Source of the DNA: Algoriphagus vanfongensis DSM 17529
GTDB taxonomy: Bacteria; Bacteroidota; Bacteroidia; Cytophagales; Cyclobacteriaceae
Reading direction: 5' to 3'
Assembly (NCBI RefSeq): GCF_000429465.1
Contig: NZ_AUBX01000009.1
Location: forward strand, 1 to 64,000
DNA length: 64,000 bases
Shown: in pieces, positions 1 to 8,612 of the stretch
Layout of the letters: every line of letters begins with the position of its first letter
Numbering within the stretch: position 1 is the first letter of the stretch
The notes under the pieces: generated by a model
What the model was told of the DNA's origin: nothing
The model's database searches: none
The model's input: only the letters and a program-made list of their open reading frames with translations
Program-made: the position numbers and the translations under genes

Positions 1-116
1 GAGCTTGTCTCGGAGATCCGATTGTTTTTAGCCGGACTTTGAACCAATAAATGAATTGTCCGAAGGCAATTCAAAGCTGATTTCGGGCAAAGGCTCCCGC
101 ATAGTTATCGGGATGG

Positions 117-139
117 GTACTTTTGGCCTTCAAAAGTAC
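117..139. repeat. Perfect 9-bp inverted repeat (hairpin), REP-like
   Basis: GTACTTTTG (117-125) pairs exactly with CAAAAGTAC (131-139) across a 5-base loop. No gene ends next to it and there is no T run, so a terminator role is not supported. It is best read as one of the short palindromes that populate this spacer. Confidence 0.6.
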
Positions 140-221
140 CAAGAAGGAGATTTGTCCACTGCTGCCTTCTGTCTTTATGTTATGCGGGGCCTTGGCAAAT
201 TCTGCCTAATCTTCGCCCAAG

Positions 222-610
222 CCCGTGTCTCCACGGGTGTTATTCGAATGGATTTTTTTGTGCTGCTTCTCCAGAAGCTGCACTTTGATCCAATAAGACA
301 TCCGACACCCAACCTCCAACTTCCTAACCTCCAACTTCCCGTTTCCATCTTGCTGGCAAATCGCCTCCGTCTCCGAATCACGATCCTCGGCCAGCGCTGA
401 GGAAGATTTTAATTCTCGTTTTGCGCCGGGTTAAAACCCGCCGCTACCCATCTTGCATACCTACGGCATGCTCTCCAAAATCCAGAGTGCTTAACATTTT
501 ATATTCTCAATTCATCCAGCCCCCATCACCGGACACAGGGCATCCGGCATCCAATCATTTTCAGCTTTTTCACTTCAAATTTTAGACTTTCAAAAAGCTT
601 CCAACTTCCC
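222..610. repeat. Composite repeat copy 1 (core 331-471)
   Basis: The unit contains, in order: hairpin CCCGTG/CACGGG (222-237), hairpin GCTTCT/AGAAGC (265-278), a block ending in ATCCAATAAGACAT, a 141-bp core (331-471) with the palindrome-like GGGTTAAAACCC and ending in ACGGCATGC, then a tail (about 490-610) with CCGGACAC..GGGCATCCGG and a run of TTTTCAGC. The same order recurs at 7816-8240 and 8246-8612. By eye the core is near-identical between copies. Confidence 0.85.
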
Positions 611-790
611 AACATCCCTGCATCCTAATCTCCAACTTCCCGTTTCCATCTTGCTGGCAAATCGCCTCCGTCTCCAGATACAGGGCCAGCGCTGGGAAAG
701 ATTTTAATCCTCGTTTTGCGCCGGGTTAAAACCCGCCGCTACCCATCTTGCATACCTACGGCATGCAATCAAAATTCGAGAGTGCTCAAC
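611..790. repeat. Composite repeat copy 2, partial (core 632-766)
   Basis: This copy has the core but lacks the two upstream hairpins and most of the tail. Its core is 135 bp against 141 bp in the other three copies, because of a 6-base loss within the CTCCGAATCACGATCC segment. It directly follows copy 1, as expected of a tandem duplication that later decayed. Confidence 0.8.
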
Positions 791-901
791 ATTTTTCAAA
801 ACACTATCCTGAGTTTTTACAGCGCCTTCCCCAATATCTTTTGGCTTCATTTTTAGGTTTTACTCCAGAATACTCGAGTGAAATTCGGAGCAAGTATCGT
901 T

Positions 902-955
902 CTTAAACCAGTTTAAGTTTTTTCGTAGAAGCATTGATGAACTTTGATTCATCAA
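902..955. promoter_or_regulatory. Two inverted repeats upstream of the AhpD-like gene
   Basis: CTTAAA-CCAG-TTTAAG (902-917) and TTGATGAA-(6 nt)-TTCATCAA (934-955) are both perfect inverted repeats, the second ending 13 bases before the ATG at 969. Their position suggests an operator or leader hairpin. No regulator gene is adjacent, so the function is inferred from placement only. Confidence 0.45.
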
Positions 956-968
956 AAAATAAACTGTC

Positions 969-1421
969 ATGGAAAAACGAATCAACATTCAAGCAGTAGA
1001 GCCACTTGCCTACAAAGCATTGCTTGGCTTGGAAAACTATCTTTCTCAGGTTTCAATATCCAAGAGATTTATAGAGCTGATAAAAATCAGAAGTTCGCAA
1101 TTAAACAACTGTGCATTTTGCATCAATATGCATGCAAAAGATGCGATGTTCAATGGCGAGTCGCTGCAAAGAATTCTTTTATTGAGTGCTTGGAGGGAGG
1201 CTCCAGATCATTTCACTGAAGAGGAAAAAGTGATTTTGGAATTGACTGAAGAAATCACCTTTATCCACAGAAAGGGGCTTAGCAGCGAAACTTACGAAAA
1301 GGTAAGAATATATTTTTCTGAAAATGAGATCGCCCAATTGATCATGGCTGTGGTCACAATCAACAGTTGGAATAGAATCGCCGTGAGTATACACTTGCCT
1401 ATTGGGGATTTGTCAAATTAA
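969..1421 (+). CDS. Carboxymuconolactone decarboxylase / AhpD-like family protein
   Basis: A 150-residue cytoplasmic protein of the AhpD-like (CMD) superfamily. The signature CxxCxxxH is visible as C48-A-F-C51 with H55, followed by the helical segment typical of the fold. Family members with this motif act as alkylhydroperoxidase-type thiol reductants, using the cysteine pair as a redox centre; the natural substrate of this one cannot be read from sequence. The length is usual for the single-domain family. The gene stands alone between repeats and a glycosyltransferase operon on the opposite strand. ATG start; two inverted repeats lie directly upstream and a hairpin follows the stop. The superfamily call is safe, the physiological role unknown. 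Confidence 0.85.
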   Translation: MEKRINIQAVEPLAYKALLGLENYLSQVSISKRFIELIKIRSSQLNNCAFCINMHAKDAMFNGESLQRILLLSAWREAPDHFTEEEKVILELTEEITFIHRKGLSSETYEKVRIYFSENEIAQLIMAVVTINSWNRIAVSIHLPIGDLSN

Positions 1422-1422
1422 G

Positions 1423-1457
1423 AATAAGGAAGAGTGTTATTCTGTCTCTTCCTTATT
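1423..1457. terminator. Perfect 12-bp stem-loop between convergent genes
   Basis: AATAAGGAAGAG (1423-1434) pairs with CTCTTCCTTATT (1446-1457) across an 11-base loop. It starts two bases after the AhpD-like stop, and the minus-strand glycosyltransferase ends at 1499, so it could serve both. It lacks a strong T run, so intrinsic termination is likely but not certain. Confidence 0.65.
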
Positions 1458-1498
1458 CATTTGCTCAGCAAAGCTGATTTGCGTTGCAAAAAACACGT

Positions 1499-2350
1499 TT
1501 ATTTATGTTTTTCAAAAACAAAGGAATGACTTGTCCTTTTTAATCGATAGCTAGATAAAAAGGATAGCGAAAGTATTAACTTATTGATAAACTTCGACCA
1601 GCTTCTAGGATTGCGGATGGGGCCATGCAAGTGCTGCTGAAGAAAATGTGCGTGCTTTTGGTTGAGCAAGTCTATAGTGGATTTTTTGTCCTGTTTTGTC
1701 ACTGATTTTCGTCGAGAAATCGAATGAATTCTATAATAGAAACCAATGCAGGGCAGTTTTTTTACCCGTCCTCCATCTTTCAAGAGACTGATCCAAAATT
1801 CCCAATCTTCCCAACCCCACTTCATCCGCTCATCAAACCCGCCTGCCTTTGCCCAGTCTTTTTTTCGAAATAAAGCCGAAACAAAAATCATGTTATCCTG
1901 GGCAAGTGATTGTCTGCAGAATGGACGCAATTTCCAACGGCCCGTTTTTTTGCCAAATTTTTCTGCCTCACAATAGACCAATTTGATATCGTCATCTGCC
2001 TCCAGAAGCCTTATGGCTTGTTTGATATATTTTTTGCCGATTTTGTCATCCGCATCCAAAGGCAAAATATAGGTGCCTTTGGCCAGTGAAATTGCTTTAT
2101 TCCTGGCGACTGACGGGCCTGAATTTTCCTGAGAAAATGCACTTACTTTCTCAGGATGCCGCTCAGCTAGTTCTTGTGCCAATGTGTACGAGTTGTCTGT
2201 AGATCCATCATCTACGATGATAATCTCGGTTTGTTGGTAGCTGGAGTTAAGCACGGAATTCACCGCTTCCTCCAGATACATGACATGGTTGTAGCATGGG
2301 ATAATGACAGAAACGAGGGGCTTTTTTGTGGAGTGTAGTTGGGTTTTCAT
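1499..2350 (-). CDS. Glycosyltransferase family 2
   Basis: A 283-residue GT-A fold glycosyltransferase. The N-terminal strand SVIIPCYN (about 14-21), the nucleotide-sugar motif DDGS (47-50), the metal-binding DADD (99-102) and the WEDWE acceptor/catalytic region (about 180-184) are all present in the usual order. No membrane segment is evident, so it probably works at the inner face of the inner membrane, adding a sugar to a lipid-linked glycan. It is the last gene of a five-gene minus-strand operon and starts 20 bases after the previous gene stops. The basic C-terminus may help membrane association. Donor and acceptor cannot be predicted. Confidence 0.88.
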   Translation of the reverse strand: MKTQLHSTKKPLVSVIIPCYNHVMYLEEAVNSVLNSSYQQTEIIIVDDGSTDNSYTLAQELAERHPEKVSAFSQENSGPSVARNKAISLAKGTYILPLDADDKIGKKYIKQAIRLLEADDDIKLVYCEAEKFGKKTGRWKLRPFCRQSLAQDNMIFVSALFRKKDWAKAGGFDERMKWGWEDWEFWISLLKDGGRVKKLPCIGFYYRIHSISRRKSVTKQDKKSTIDLLNQKHAHFLQQHLHGPIRNPRSWSKFINKLILSLSFLSSYRLKRTSHSFVFEKHK

Positions 2351-2370
2351 GGGGTGTGGTGTTGGTTTTT

Positions 2371-3315
2371 CTAAAAGTTGGTTTGTGGATGTGTATGCTG
2401 ATGCTTTCTGGCGAGCTTGTGGTATTTGAGCATCTTGTTCAGATCACTGAATTGATACATCTTCTTTAGGTGAGCGAAGTCCCAGAGGGGACCAGTGAGC
2501 ATGGTATGCTCAAATAACTTTTCTTCCTGAGCCTGATTTAAAATCAAAAGATGTTCTTTCTCTTTTGCTGATAGTGATGTGTTTATTAATTGTAAAGAGA
2601 GCCACTTTCTGAGCTGAAGTTCTCCGTAGTACATTTTCAGCTTTTGCTGGCTCATGCTGCCTTTGTGAACCCGGATTTTTGTGTAAGCAGCAGGATTATC
2701 TAGAAACTGAACATGGAAACCTGCGAGGGCACATTGTATCCAGAAGTACCAGTCTTCTGAATTTGAAACGGTTTCAGGAAATGTGATCCCGTGATTTACG
2801 ATGCCTTTCCGGATCAAAGGACTGGATACCGTGGTGAAATTTCCTCTGATCAGGGATTGTACCAATTCATAGCCTTTGCAATCCAAAACAGGATGGCTAT
2901 TTCTGTTTTTTAATGCTATATCTTCAAACACCTTTTCTGGGGATTTTGAATCAAAATACCATGTCTGACAATAGGAGATTGCTACCGCTGGATTTTCCTC
3001 CAGATGCTGGACTTGAAGTGACAGCTTTTCCTCGCTAAGTAGATCATCGGCATCCAGAAATTGGATCAAATATCCCTTACATAGCTTGATGCCCTTGTTC
3101 CGTGCATGGGATAACCCGCTGTTCTCCTGAAAGTGATAGTTTATCCTAGAATCTTTTTCTTGATAGAGCTGTGCTATTTCTCGGGTATTGTCGGTAGATC
3201 CATCATCAATCACCCAGACTTCCCAATCCTTCCAGCTTTGCGCTAGGATAGAATCCAGGCATTGCCCTAAATAGGCCGCATAGTTATAGCTCGGTATGAT
3301 TATCGATACTTTCAT
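2371..3315 (-). CDS. Glycosyltransferase family 2
   Basis: A 314-residue GT2 enzyme with the complete motif set: SIIIPSYN at about 4-11, DDGS at 37-40, DADD at 88-91 and the SEDW region near 186-189. These residues bind the nucleotide-sugar diphosphate and metal and position the catalytic base. A C-terminal extension after residue 200 has no recognised domain. It is translated from an ATG three bases after the stop of the upstream glycosyltransferase, so translation is probably coupled. It likely adds one residue of the repeat unit made by this operon. The paralogue at 1499-2350 shares the motif layout but differs widely outside it. Confidence 0.88.
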   Translation of the reverse strand: MKVSIIIPSYNYAAYLGQCLDSILAQSWKDWEVWVIDDGSTDNTREIAQLYQEKDSRINYHFQENSGLSHARNKGIKLCKGYLIQFLDADDLLSEEKLSLQVQHLEENPAVAISYCQTWYFDSKSPEKVFEDIALKNRNSHPVLDCKGYELVQSLIRGNFTTVSSPLIRKGIVNHGITFPETVSNSEDWYFWIQCALAGFHVQFLDNPAAYTKIRVHKGSMSQQKLKMYYGELQLRKWLSLQLINTSLSAKEKEHLLILNQAQEEKLFEHTMLTGPLWDFAHLKKMYQFSDLNKMLKYHKLARKHQHTHPQTNF

Positions 3316-3318
3316 GGA

Positions 3319-4263
3319 CTATTTGAAAAGAGTCTTGGTTTTCATTCCCCAGATCTGTCGGATGGCAAAGCCTAAGCGTCTTTTTGGTTTTTGTTTTGGG
3401 ATATGAAGCAAGTCATTTTGATACTTCCAGATGGTATATCCAAATCTGAAATTGAAGAAATTACTAGCGCGATTTTTTCCCTGCTCGTAGAGACTGCTGT
3501 TGAAGCCCGGCCCCATAACCTGTTGCTCATAGGCGGCGCAGATTTCCAGCCAATCATTTTCACGCTGGATTCTGGAAATTGTCGTTTGGAGTTTAGTTTC
3601 CTTTCTCTTAGCTCCCAGGATATCAGTTAGGTTTTTCTGATGCTGCCGGTATTGGACTAGGCATTCGTCATGATAATCTATGGTGCCATAGTGGGAGGCT
3701 ACAAAGACCATCCAATGATCATAAAAGCCCTTTTGTGGGAAAGGGAAAATGTAATCCAGCAAGTCTTTTCGGAAAAGCATGCTGTGTCCGGATACACAAT
3801 TGAAAAAGAGAAAAGGCAAGGGGTTTTTCCCCCTGACAAAGTTCAATTTGGTACGCATGCTGATTCCCATGCTCTTTCCTTGCTCATCTATCAATTCGGA
3901 ATCATGGTACACCAGCATGTTGTCTTTTAGGATATGAAATAACTTTTCCAGTTTATCCAATGCCCAGACGTCATCCTGATCACAAGGTGCAATAAGCTCT
4001 CCCTGACATGCTTTGAAATTTGCAGCGAAGTTGCCCTGATAGCCCAGGTTGATCGGATTTCGATGCAACTTGATCTGAGGATGCTTCTCCATGTATTCCT
4101 GCACGATAGACACGGTTTCATCTGATGAGCAGTCGTCAAATACGGAGATTTCCAAATTGGGATAAGTTTGATTGATCAAGCTGTCCAATTGGGGTCTCAG
4201 GTAGCGGGCACCGTTATAAGTGCACATGGCTATGGATATCAGAGGGAATGATTGGTTGCTCAT
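3319..4263 (-). CDS. Glycosyltransferase family 2 (rhamnosyltransferase-like subtype)
   Basis: A 314-residue GT2 enzyme. The N-terminus has ISIAMCTYNG and DDCSSD (43-48), and the acceptor-side motif is CDQDDVW (94-100). The CDQDDVW form is typical of the GT2 subgroup that includes many rhamnosyl- and O-antigen glycosyltransferases, so deoxysugar transfer is possible but not proved. The ATG overlaps the stop of the ABC exporter by four bases (ATGA type), which indicates translational coupling. No membrane helices are apparent. Confidence 0.87.
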   Translation of the reverse strand: MSNQSFPLISIAMCTYNGARYLRPQLDSLINQTYPNLEISVFDDCSSDETVSIVQEYMEKHPQIKLHRNPINLGYQGNFAANFKACQGELIAPCDQDDVWALDKLEKLFHILKDNMLVYHDSELIDEQGKSMGISMRTKLNFVRGKNPLPFLFFNCVSGHSMLFRKDLLDYIFPFPQKGFYDHWMVFVASHYGTIDYHDECLVQYRQHQKNLTDILGAKRKETKLQTTISRIQRENDWLEICAAYEQQVMGPGFNSSLYEQGKNRASNFFNFRFGYTIWKYQNDLLHIPKQKPKRRLGFAIRQIWGMKTKTLFK

Positions 4264-6080
4264 GCCTGATTGAATTGTTGTTTGTCGATAAGCTTGCTAT
4301 AAAGGCCTTCCTGGAGCAAAAGCTCGTAATGAGTGCCTTGTTCCACGATCCTTCCATTGTCCAAAACCAATATCAGATCGGCGTTTTGGATGGTGCTCAA
4401 ACGATGGGCTATCACCAAAGTAGTCCTGTTTTTCATCAGCTTATTCAGCGCGTCTTGAACCAGCCATTCTGATTCAGTATCCAGTGCAGAAGTTGCCTCA
4501 TCCAATAGCAAAATGGGAGGGTTTTTTATCACCGCTCTGGCAATACACAACCGCTGTTTTTGTCCTCCGGAAAGTTTGGTTCCCCGGTCACCAATATTGG
4601 AAGCATACCCATTTGGTGTTTGTAGGATAAAGTCTTCTGCGTTGGCGATTTTGGCAGCTTGTTCGATTTCCTCTTGGCTGGCGTCTGGCTTACCAAAAGA
4701 GATATTGTTGGCTATGGTATCGTGAAATAGGATGGAATCTTGATTGACTATCCCGATCAGATTACGTAGGGATTCACTGGATACGTTCTTAATGTCTATT
4801 CCATCAAAACTTATGCTTCCTTCCTGAGGATCGATAAATCTAGGTATCAGATCCATCAAGGTTGATTTACCTCCACCGGAAGGCCCTACCAATGCAACTG
4901 TAAATCCCCTGGGGATAACCATGGATATGTTTTTCAATATCTTTTCATTCCCATAGGAAAAGCTTACGCCTTTGATTGCGATGCCGCTCTTTAGCCCTTT
5001 TAATTGGAAAGCTGCTTCCTGATCTTGAACAGCCGCTTTTTCATCTATCAGATTCAGTACTCTTTCGCCCGCTGCTATTCCAGAATGGATCGTGCTAAAA
5101 GATTCCGTGATCGCTTTAGCAGGTCGCATAATTTGCGAGAAAATTGCAATGTAGGTGATGAAGGCAGAGGCATTTAGTTCGGATTGGTCAGTGATGACCA
5201 GCGATCCTCCGTATAGTACGATGATGATCACCATTACCACACCGAGCAATTCGGAGACTGGAGCTCCCAGTTGCTGTCGGTAAGACATCTTTCTGCCGAT
5301 TTCGGAGAACTGGATGTTTTCTTGGTGAAATCGGTTTTTGATCCGCTCGGTCGCATTGAAAGCCTTGATGATCTTGATTCCAGATAGAGCTTCATCCAGG
5401 TAGCTTACCATCATTCCGAACCTTTCTTGGGCTTCTGTTGCCTGAGCTTTCAGTCGCTTGACAATTTTTGAAATCACAAAGGCCGATACCGGAATTACCA
5501 ACATGGCAAACAAGGTGAGTTTGACGGATATAGCAAAAAGTATAAACAGATATGCCAGCAACTGAAAGGGCTCTTTGAACAAGACCTGCAGTGTGCTAGT
5601 CACTGAATACTGCACCACTTGCACATCTGAGGTGATTTTGGCGATTATATTTCCCTTCCTTTGCTCATTGAAGTAGCCTACATGTAAATCCATTACATGA
5701 TTGAAAACTGACTTTCTCAAGTTTAACAAGGTGTAAATCCTCAGGTTTTCTATCACTCTCTGGGAGATATACCGAAAGGTATTGCTAAGTAGTACTGAGA
5801 GAAAGATGAAAAAACATACCCATTTGAGCGCCTCATAGATGCCCCAGTTCTGCTGTATATGATAAACATAGTAGCTGAAATAATCCATGATTTGTACCCA
5901 GGATTCAGGCTTCGCCATCGTTGCAGGTTCTTCCTTGAACAGCGTGCTGAGCAATGGGGCAAGTAGTGCCAAGTTCAGCGTATTGAACAGAACTGCCAGA
6001 ATGGTAAACAACACATAGGGTATCGCATACTTTTCTATAGGTTTGGCATAGGAAAGCAAGCGCCAATAGGTCTGCATCAT
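4260..6080 (-). CDS. ABC exporter, fused permease-ATPase (MsbA-like)
   Basis: A 606-residue half-transporter with the standard exporter layout: six membrane helices in about residues 18-330, then an ATPase. Walker A GPSGGGKST (399-407), signature LSGGQ (503-507), Walker B LLLDEATS (about 524-531) and H-loop H559 are intact, so it should be a functional homodimer. Relatives move lipid A, lipid-linked oligosaccharides or other amphipathic substrates. Sitting inside a glycosyltransferase operon, it is a good candidate to flip or export the glycolipid made by its neighbours, since no Wzx flippase is present here. It overlaps the next gene by four bases and starts four bases after the previous stop. 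Essential msbA is an alternative identity, but the context favours a dedicated exporter. Confidence 0.9.
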   Translation of the reverse strand: MMQTYWRLLSYAKPIEKYAIPYVLFTILAVLFNTLNLALLAPLLSTLFKEEPATMAKPESWVQIMDYFSYYVYHIQQNWGIYEALKWVCFFIFLSVLLSNTFRYISQRVIENLRIYTLLNLRKSVFNHVMDLHVGYFNEQRKGNIIAKITSDVQVVQYSVTSTLQVLFKEPFQLLAYLFILFAISVKLTLFAMLVIPVSAFVISKIVKRLKAQATEAQERFGMMVSYLDEALSGIKIIKAFNATERIKNRFHQENIQFSEIGRKMSYRQQLGAPVSELLGVVMVIIIVLYGGSLVITDQSELNASAFITYIAIFSQIMRPAKAITESFSTIHSGIAAGERVLNLIDEKAAVQDQEAAFQLKGLKSGIAIKGVSFSYGNEKILKNISMVIPRGFTVALVGPSGGGKSTLMDLIPRFIDPQEGSISFDGIDIKNVSSESLRNLIGIVNQDSILFHDTIANNISFGKPDASQEEIEQAAKIANAEDFILQTPNGYASNIGDRGTKLSGGQKQRLCIARAVIKNPPILLLDEATSALDTESEWLVQDALNKLMKNRTTLVIAHRLSTIQNADLILVLDNGRIVEQGTHYELLLQEGLYSKLIDKQQFNQA

Positions 6081-6084
6081 AGTA

Positions 6085-7071
6085 TTACAGGACAGTTAGT
6101 TCTTTATAGTTCAATAATCCCTGGATGGTGGCAGTGACTTCAGCTATGCTTTTTCTGCCACTATTGCTCATCATCAGGTTTCTTATTTTTCTTCGGGAGT
6201 TTCTGATCTCGTATTTATGGTCCTTAAAGGAGGAATATGATTTTAAAATCCAAAACTGGCCCAGCAATAATTTGGGAAGCACTTCTCCCCAAAAGAGGTA
6301 ACGTCTCCAGCGCTTGAGATCTTGACGATCCATATGGATGGCATGAAACAGCATCCTGTTGCGGAAGTAGATCTCTTTGACTTTTATCTTCTGGAAGAAA
6401 TTTTTTGTGGTATGAGATCCCAGATGAATGCAACTGGCTTGATGCTCGTAATAGCTCGCCCATCCAAGCTTCCAAGCCCGTATGCTGAGATCCAAATCCT
6501 CTGAATAAAAGGGAGAGTAGATTTCATCAAATCCTTCCAGTTTGAGTAATTTTTTGCGGTCTATCAGGCAGTTGGCGCCAGAGAGGAAAGTCGTAGGTAT
6601 TTTGATATGCTGGGCATTTTTCGGACAAGCCTGCTGGTCAGATTTCAATTTATATCCATTGAACCTTGGGATTTTTGCGGCCACTTCAATTTTGTTCTCA
6701 GACTTATCCAGCATTTTTCCCATCACGCCAAAAGTGTTTGTGTCCTTAAAATAGGGGAGAAGCTTTTCCAGATAGTCAGGGGCTAATTTTACATCAGAGT
6801 TTAGCAAGAGCACCAGGTCATGCCTGGCAGTCATTATTCCCTGATTACATGAATAGGAAAATCCTTTGTTTTTGGGGTTTGTGATTAGAATGATCTCTGG
6901 ATAGTTTTTCCGAATAAATGAAACAGAATCATCCTGCGAAGCATCGTCTACCAGAATAATCTCATACTTGCATTTTGAGTTATTCAGTGCTTGTATTGTG
7001 AATGGCAAATACTTAGCGAGGAGGTCCTTCCCATTGAAATTGGGGAGAACAACTGAAATGGAAAAATTCAA
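6085..7071 (-). CDS. Glycosyltransferase family 2, first gene of the operon (TTG start)
   Basis: A 328-residue GT2 enzyme with VVLPNFNG at about 7-14, the diphosphate-binding DDASQDD (42-48) and LNSDV (90-94), a variant of the usual D-x-D acceptor motif seen in the rhamnosyltransferase/WcaA-type branch. It opens the five-gene operon. No ATG lies between the upstream in-frame stop (7084-7086) and the conserved first strand, so the start is TTG at 7071, or less likely ATT at 7074. An 8-bp inverted repeat lies about 90 bases upstream. The C-terminal basic region may lie on the membrane. Substrate unknown. Confidence 0.85.
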   Translation of the reverse strand: MNFSISVVLPNFNGKDLLAKYLPFTIQALNNSKCKYEIILVDDASQDDSVSFIRKNYPEIILITNPKNKGFSYSCNQGIMTARHDLVLLLNSDVKLAPDYLEKLLPYFKDTNTFGVMGKMLDKSENKIEVAAKIPRFNGYKLKSDQQACPKNAQHIKIPTTFLSGANCLIDRKKLLKLEGFDEIYSPFYSEDLDLSIRAWKLGWASYYEHQASCIHLGSHTTKNFFQKIKVKEIYFRNRMLFHAIHMDRQDLKRWRRYLFWGEVLPKLLLGQFWILKSYSSFKDHKYEIRNSRRKIRNLMMSNSGRKSIAEVTATIQGLLNYKELTVL

Positions 7072-7161
7072 AATTGTGGCGGTTTAGTTATAAGAGTAAC
7101 GCCAGAGATACCAAAAACGCTACATTCGGTTAATGGAATCTTGTTTTTGTTGAAAATATGA

Positions 7162-7184
7162 TAATGTGTTTTACTGACACATTA
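7162..7184. promoter_or_regulatory. 8-bp inverted repeat upstream of the glycosyltransferase operon
   Basis: TAATGTGT (7162-7169) and ACACATTA (7177-7184) form a perfect inverted repeat with a 7-base spacer, about 90 bases before the first operon gene on the minus strand. The size and place fit a dimeric repressor site or a leader hairpin. There is no experimental or comparative support within the window. Confidence 0.4.
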
Positions 7185-7488
7185 CCCCTTGACTTAGTCG
7201 GATTTTTGATTGGGGCAGTGAGTTTTCTTTGCTACTATTTCAGGTTGTTTTTTTTAGTGAGTTCCAATCAGAGCGCTCTGTATATGATTCACTTGATAAT
7301 AGTGTATGCCAAGCTCTGATATGATCTTCATACTTGATTCTCGGCGTTTGTTATTTTGAGCTGAGTTAGCTTATTGATGTTGATTCCTCTGCTAGAGGAT
7401 GCCTTTGTCTACTTTGATTTTGAGGGTAAATACCCAAGACTAACATTCAATCGACTTTAAGAGGCTTTTTCCATTTATGTTAACCATG

Positions 7489-7560
7489 CCCGTGTCTCCA
7501 CGGCGTTATTCGAATGGATTTTGTGGTGCTGCTTTTCCAGAAGCTCCAACTTCATCATTC
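7489..7560. repeat. Decayed fragment of the composite repeat
   Basis: Carries the CCCGTG..CACGG hairpin (7489 on) followed by the GCTTTTCCAGAAGC variant of the second hairpin, in the same order and spacing as the head of copies 1 and 3. The rest of the unit is missing. Confidence 0.65.
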
Positions 7561-7815
7561 CAGCTGTTCGACATCCGCGATATTTATCGGGAGCAATGTC
7601 GAACCACTTATCATAGGATTTTCAATCCGCAATAAATGAGGTTTTTTGTCGATAAATCGAGACAGTTCCTTCGGTCGTAATGAATCCTAGGCAAGAGAAT
7701 CCATTTTTTGGGTGATTTTGTATGAATTGGAATGGCGCTTTAGCCCATTCCAACAAATTGAGCCTCATTCCACTCTGGGCTTTAGCCCAATCTTCGGGAT
7801 TTGGTCTCGTTCAAG

Positions 7816-8240
7816 CCCGTGTCTCCACGGGCGTTTTTCATATAGATTCTACGTTGTGCTGCTTCTCCAGAAGCTGCACTTTGATCCAATAAGACATGGG
7901 ACACCTAACCTCCAACTTCCCAACCTCCAACTTCCCTGCCTCCTAACCTCCAACTTCCCGTTTCCATCTTACTGGCAAATTGCCTCCGTCTCCGAATCAC
8001 GATCCTCGGCCAGCGCTGGGAAAGATTTTAATCCTCGTTTTGCGCCGGGTTAAAACCCGCCGCTACCCATCTCGCATACCTACGGCATGCAATCAAAATT
8101 CCAGATTACTCAACATTTTAAATTCTCAATTCATCCAGCCCCCATCACCGGACACCGGGCATCCGGCATCCATCCATTTTCAGCTTTTTCACTTCAAATT
8201 ATAGATTTTCAAATAGCTTCCAACTTCCCGACTTCCAACA
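7816..8240. repeat. Composite repeat copy 3 (core 7950-8090)
   Basis: Has all parts seen in copy 1: the CCCGTG/CACGGG hairpin from 7816, the GCTTCT/AGAAGC hairpin and ATCCAATAAGACAT block (7857-7897), a 141-bp core (7950-8090) and the tail with CCGGACACCGGGCATCCGG (about 8148-8166). The core differs from copy 1 at only a few positions by eye. Confidence 0.85.
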
Positions 8241-8245
8241 TCCTG

Positions 8246-8612
8246 TGCTGCTTCTCCAGAAGCTGCACTTTGATCCAATAAGACATCCGACACCCAACTT
8301 CCAACTTCCCAACCTCCCTGCCTCCTAACCTCCAACTTCCCGTTTCCATCTTGCTGGCAAATCGCCTCCGTCTCCGAATCACGATCCTGGGCCAGCGCTG
8401 GGAAAGATTTTAATTCTCGTTTTGCGGCGGGTTAAAACCCGCCGCTAACCATCTCGGATACCTACGGCATGCAATCAAAATTCCAGATTACTCAACATTT
8501 TAAATTCTCAATACCTCCAACCCCCATCACTGTACACCGGGCATCCGGCATCCATCCATTTTCAGCTTTTTCACTTCAAATTATAGATTTTCAAATAGCT
8601 TCCAACTTCCCA
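8246..8612. repeat. Composite repeat copy 4 (core 8332-8472)
   Basis: Starts at the GCTTCT/AGAAGC hairpin block (8246-8286), then a 141-bp core (8332-8472) and a tail almost identical to that of copy 3. In the core the palindrome is extended to GCGGGTTAAAACCCGC, a perfect 7-bp stem. It directly follows copy 3 in the same orientation, so 3 and 4 are a tandem pair. Confidence 0.85.

Larger units (their letters stand above)
1..968. other. Gene-free block of degenerate intergenic repeats
   Basis: I see no credible gene here. Open frames in this stretch read through the repeats and give low-complexity peptides. The block holds a hairpin at 117-139, two copies of the composite repeat shared with 7.8-8.6 kb (listed separately), pyrimidine-rich runs built from CCAACTTCC/CCAACATCC, and two inverted repeats just before the AhpD-like gene. 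It looks like non-coding spacer that grew by local duplication. Confidence 0.75.

Noticed and set aside
56-400. Plus-strand open frame of 114 codons at the left edge
   Set aside because: It runs through repeat copy 1 and its hairpins, ends in a low-complexity peptide and has no recognised domain. Read as repeat by-product.
944-1219. Alternative frame overlapping the AhpD-like gene
   Set aside because: The overlapping frame from 969 carries the CxxCxxxH signature and full family length; the other has no similarity.
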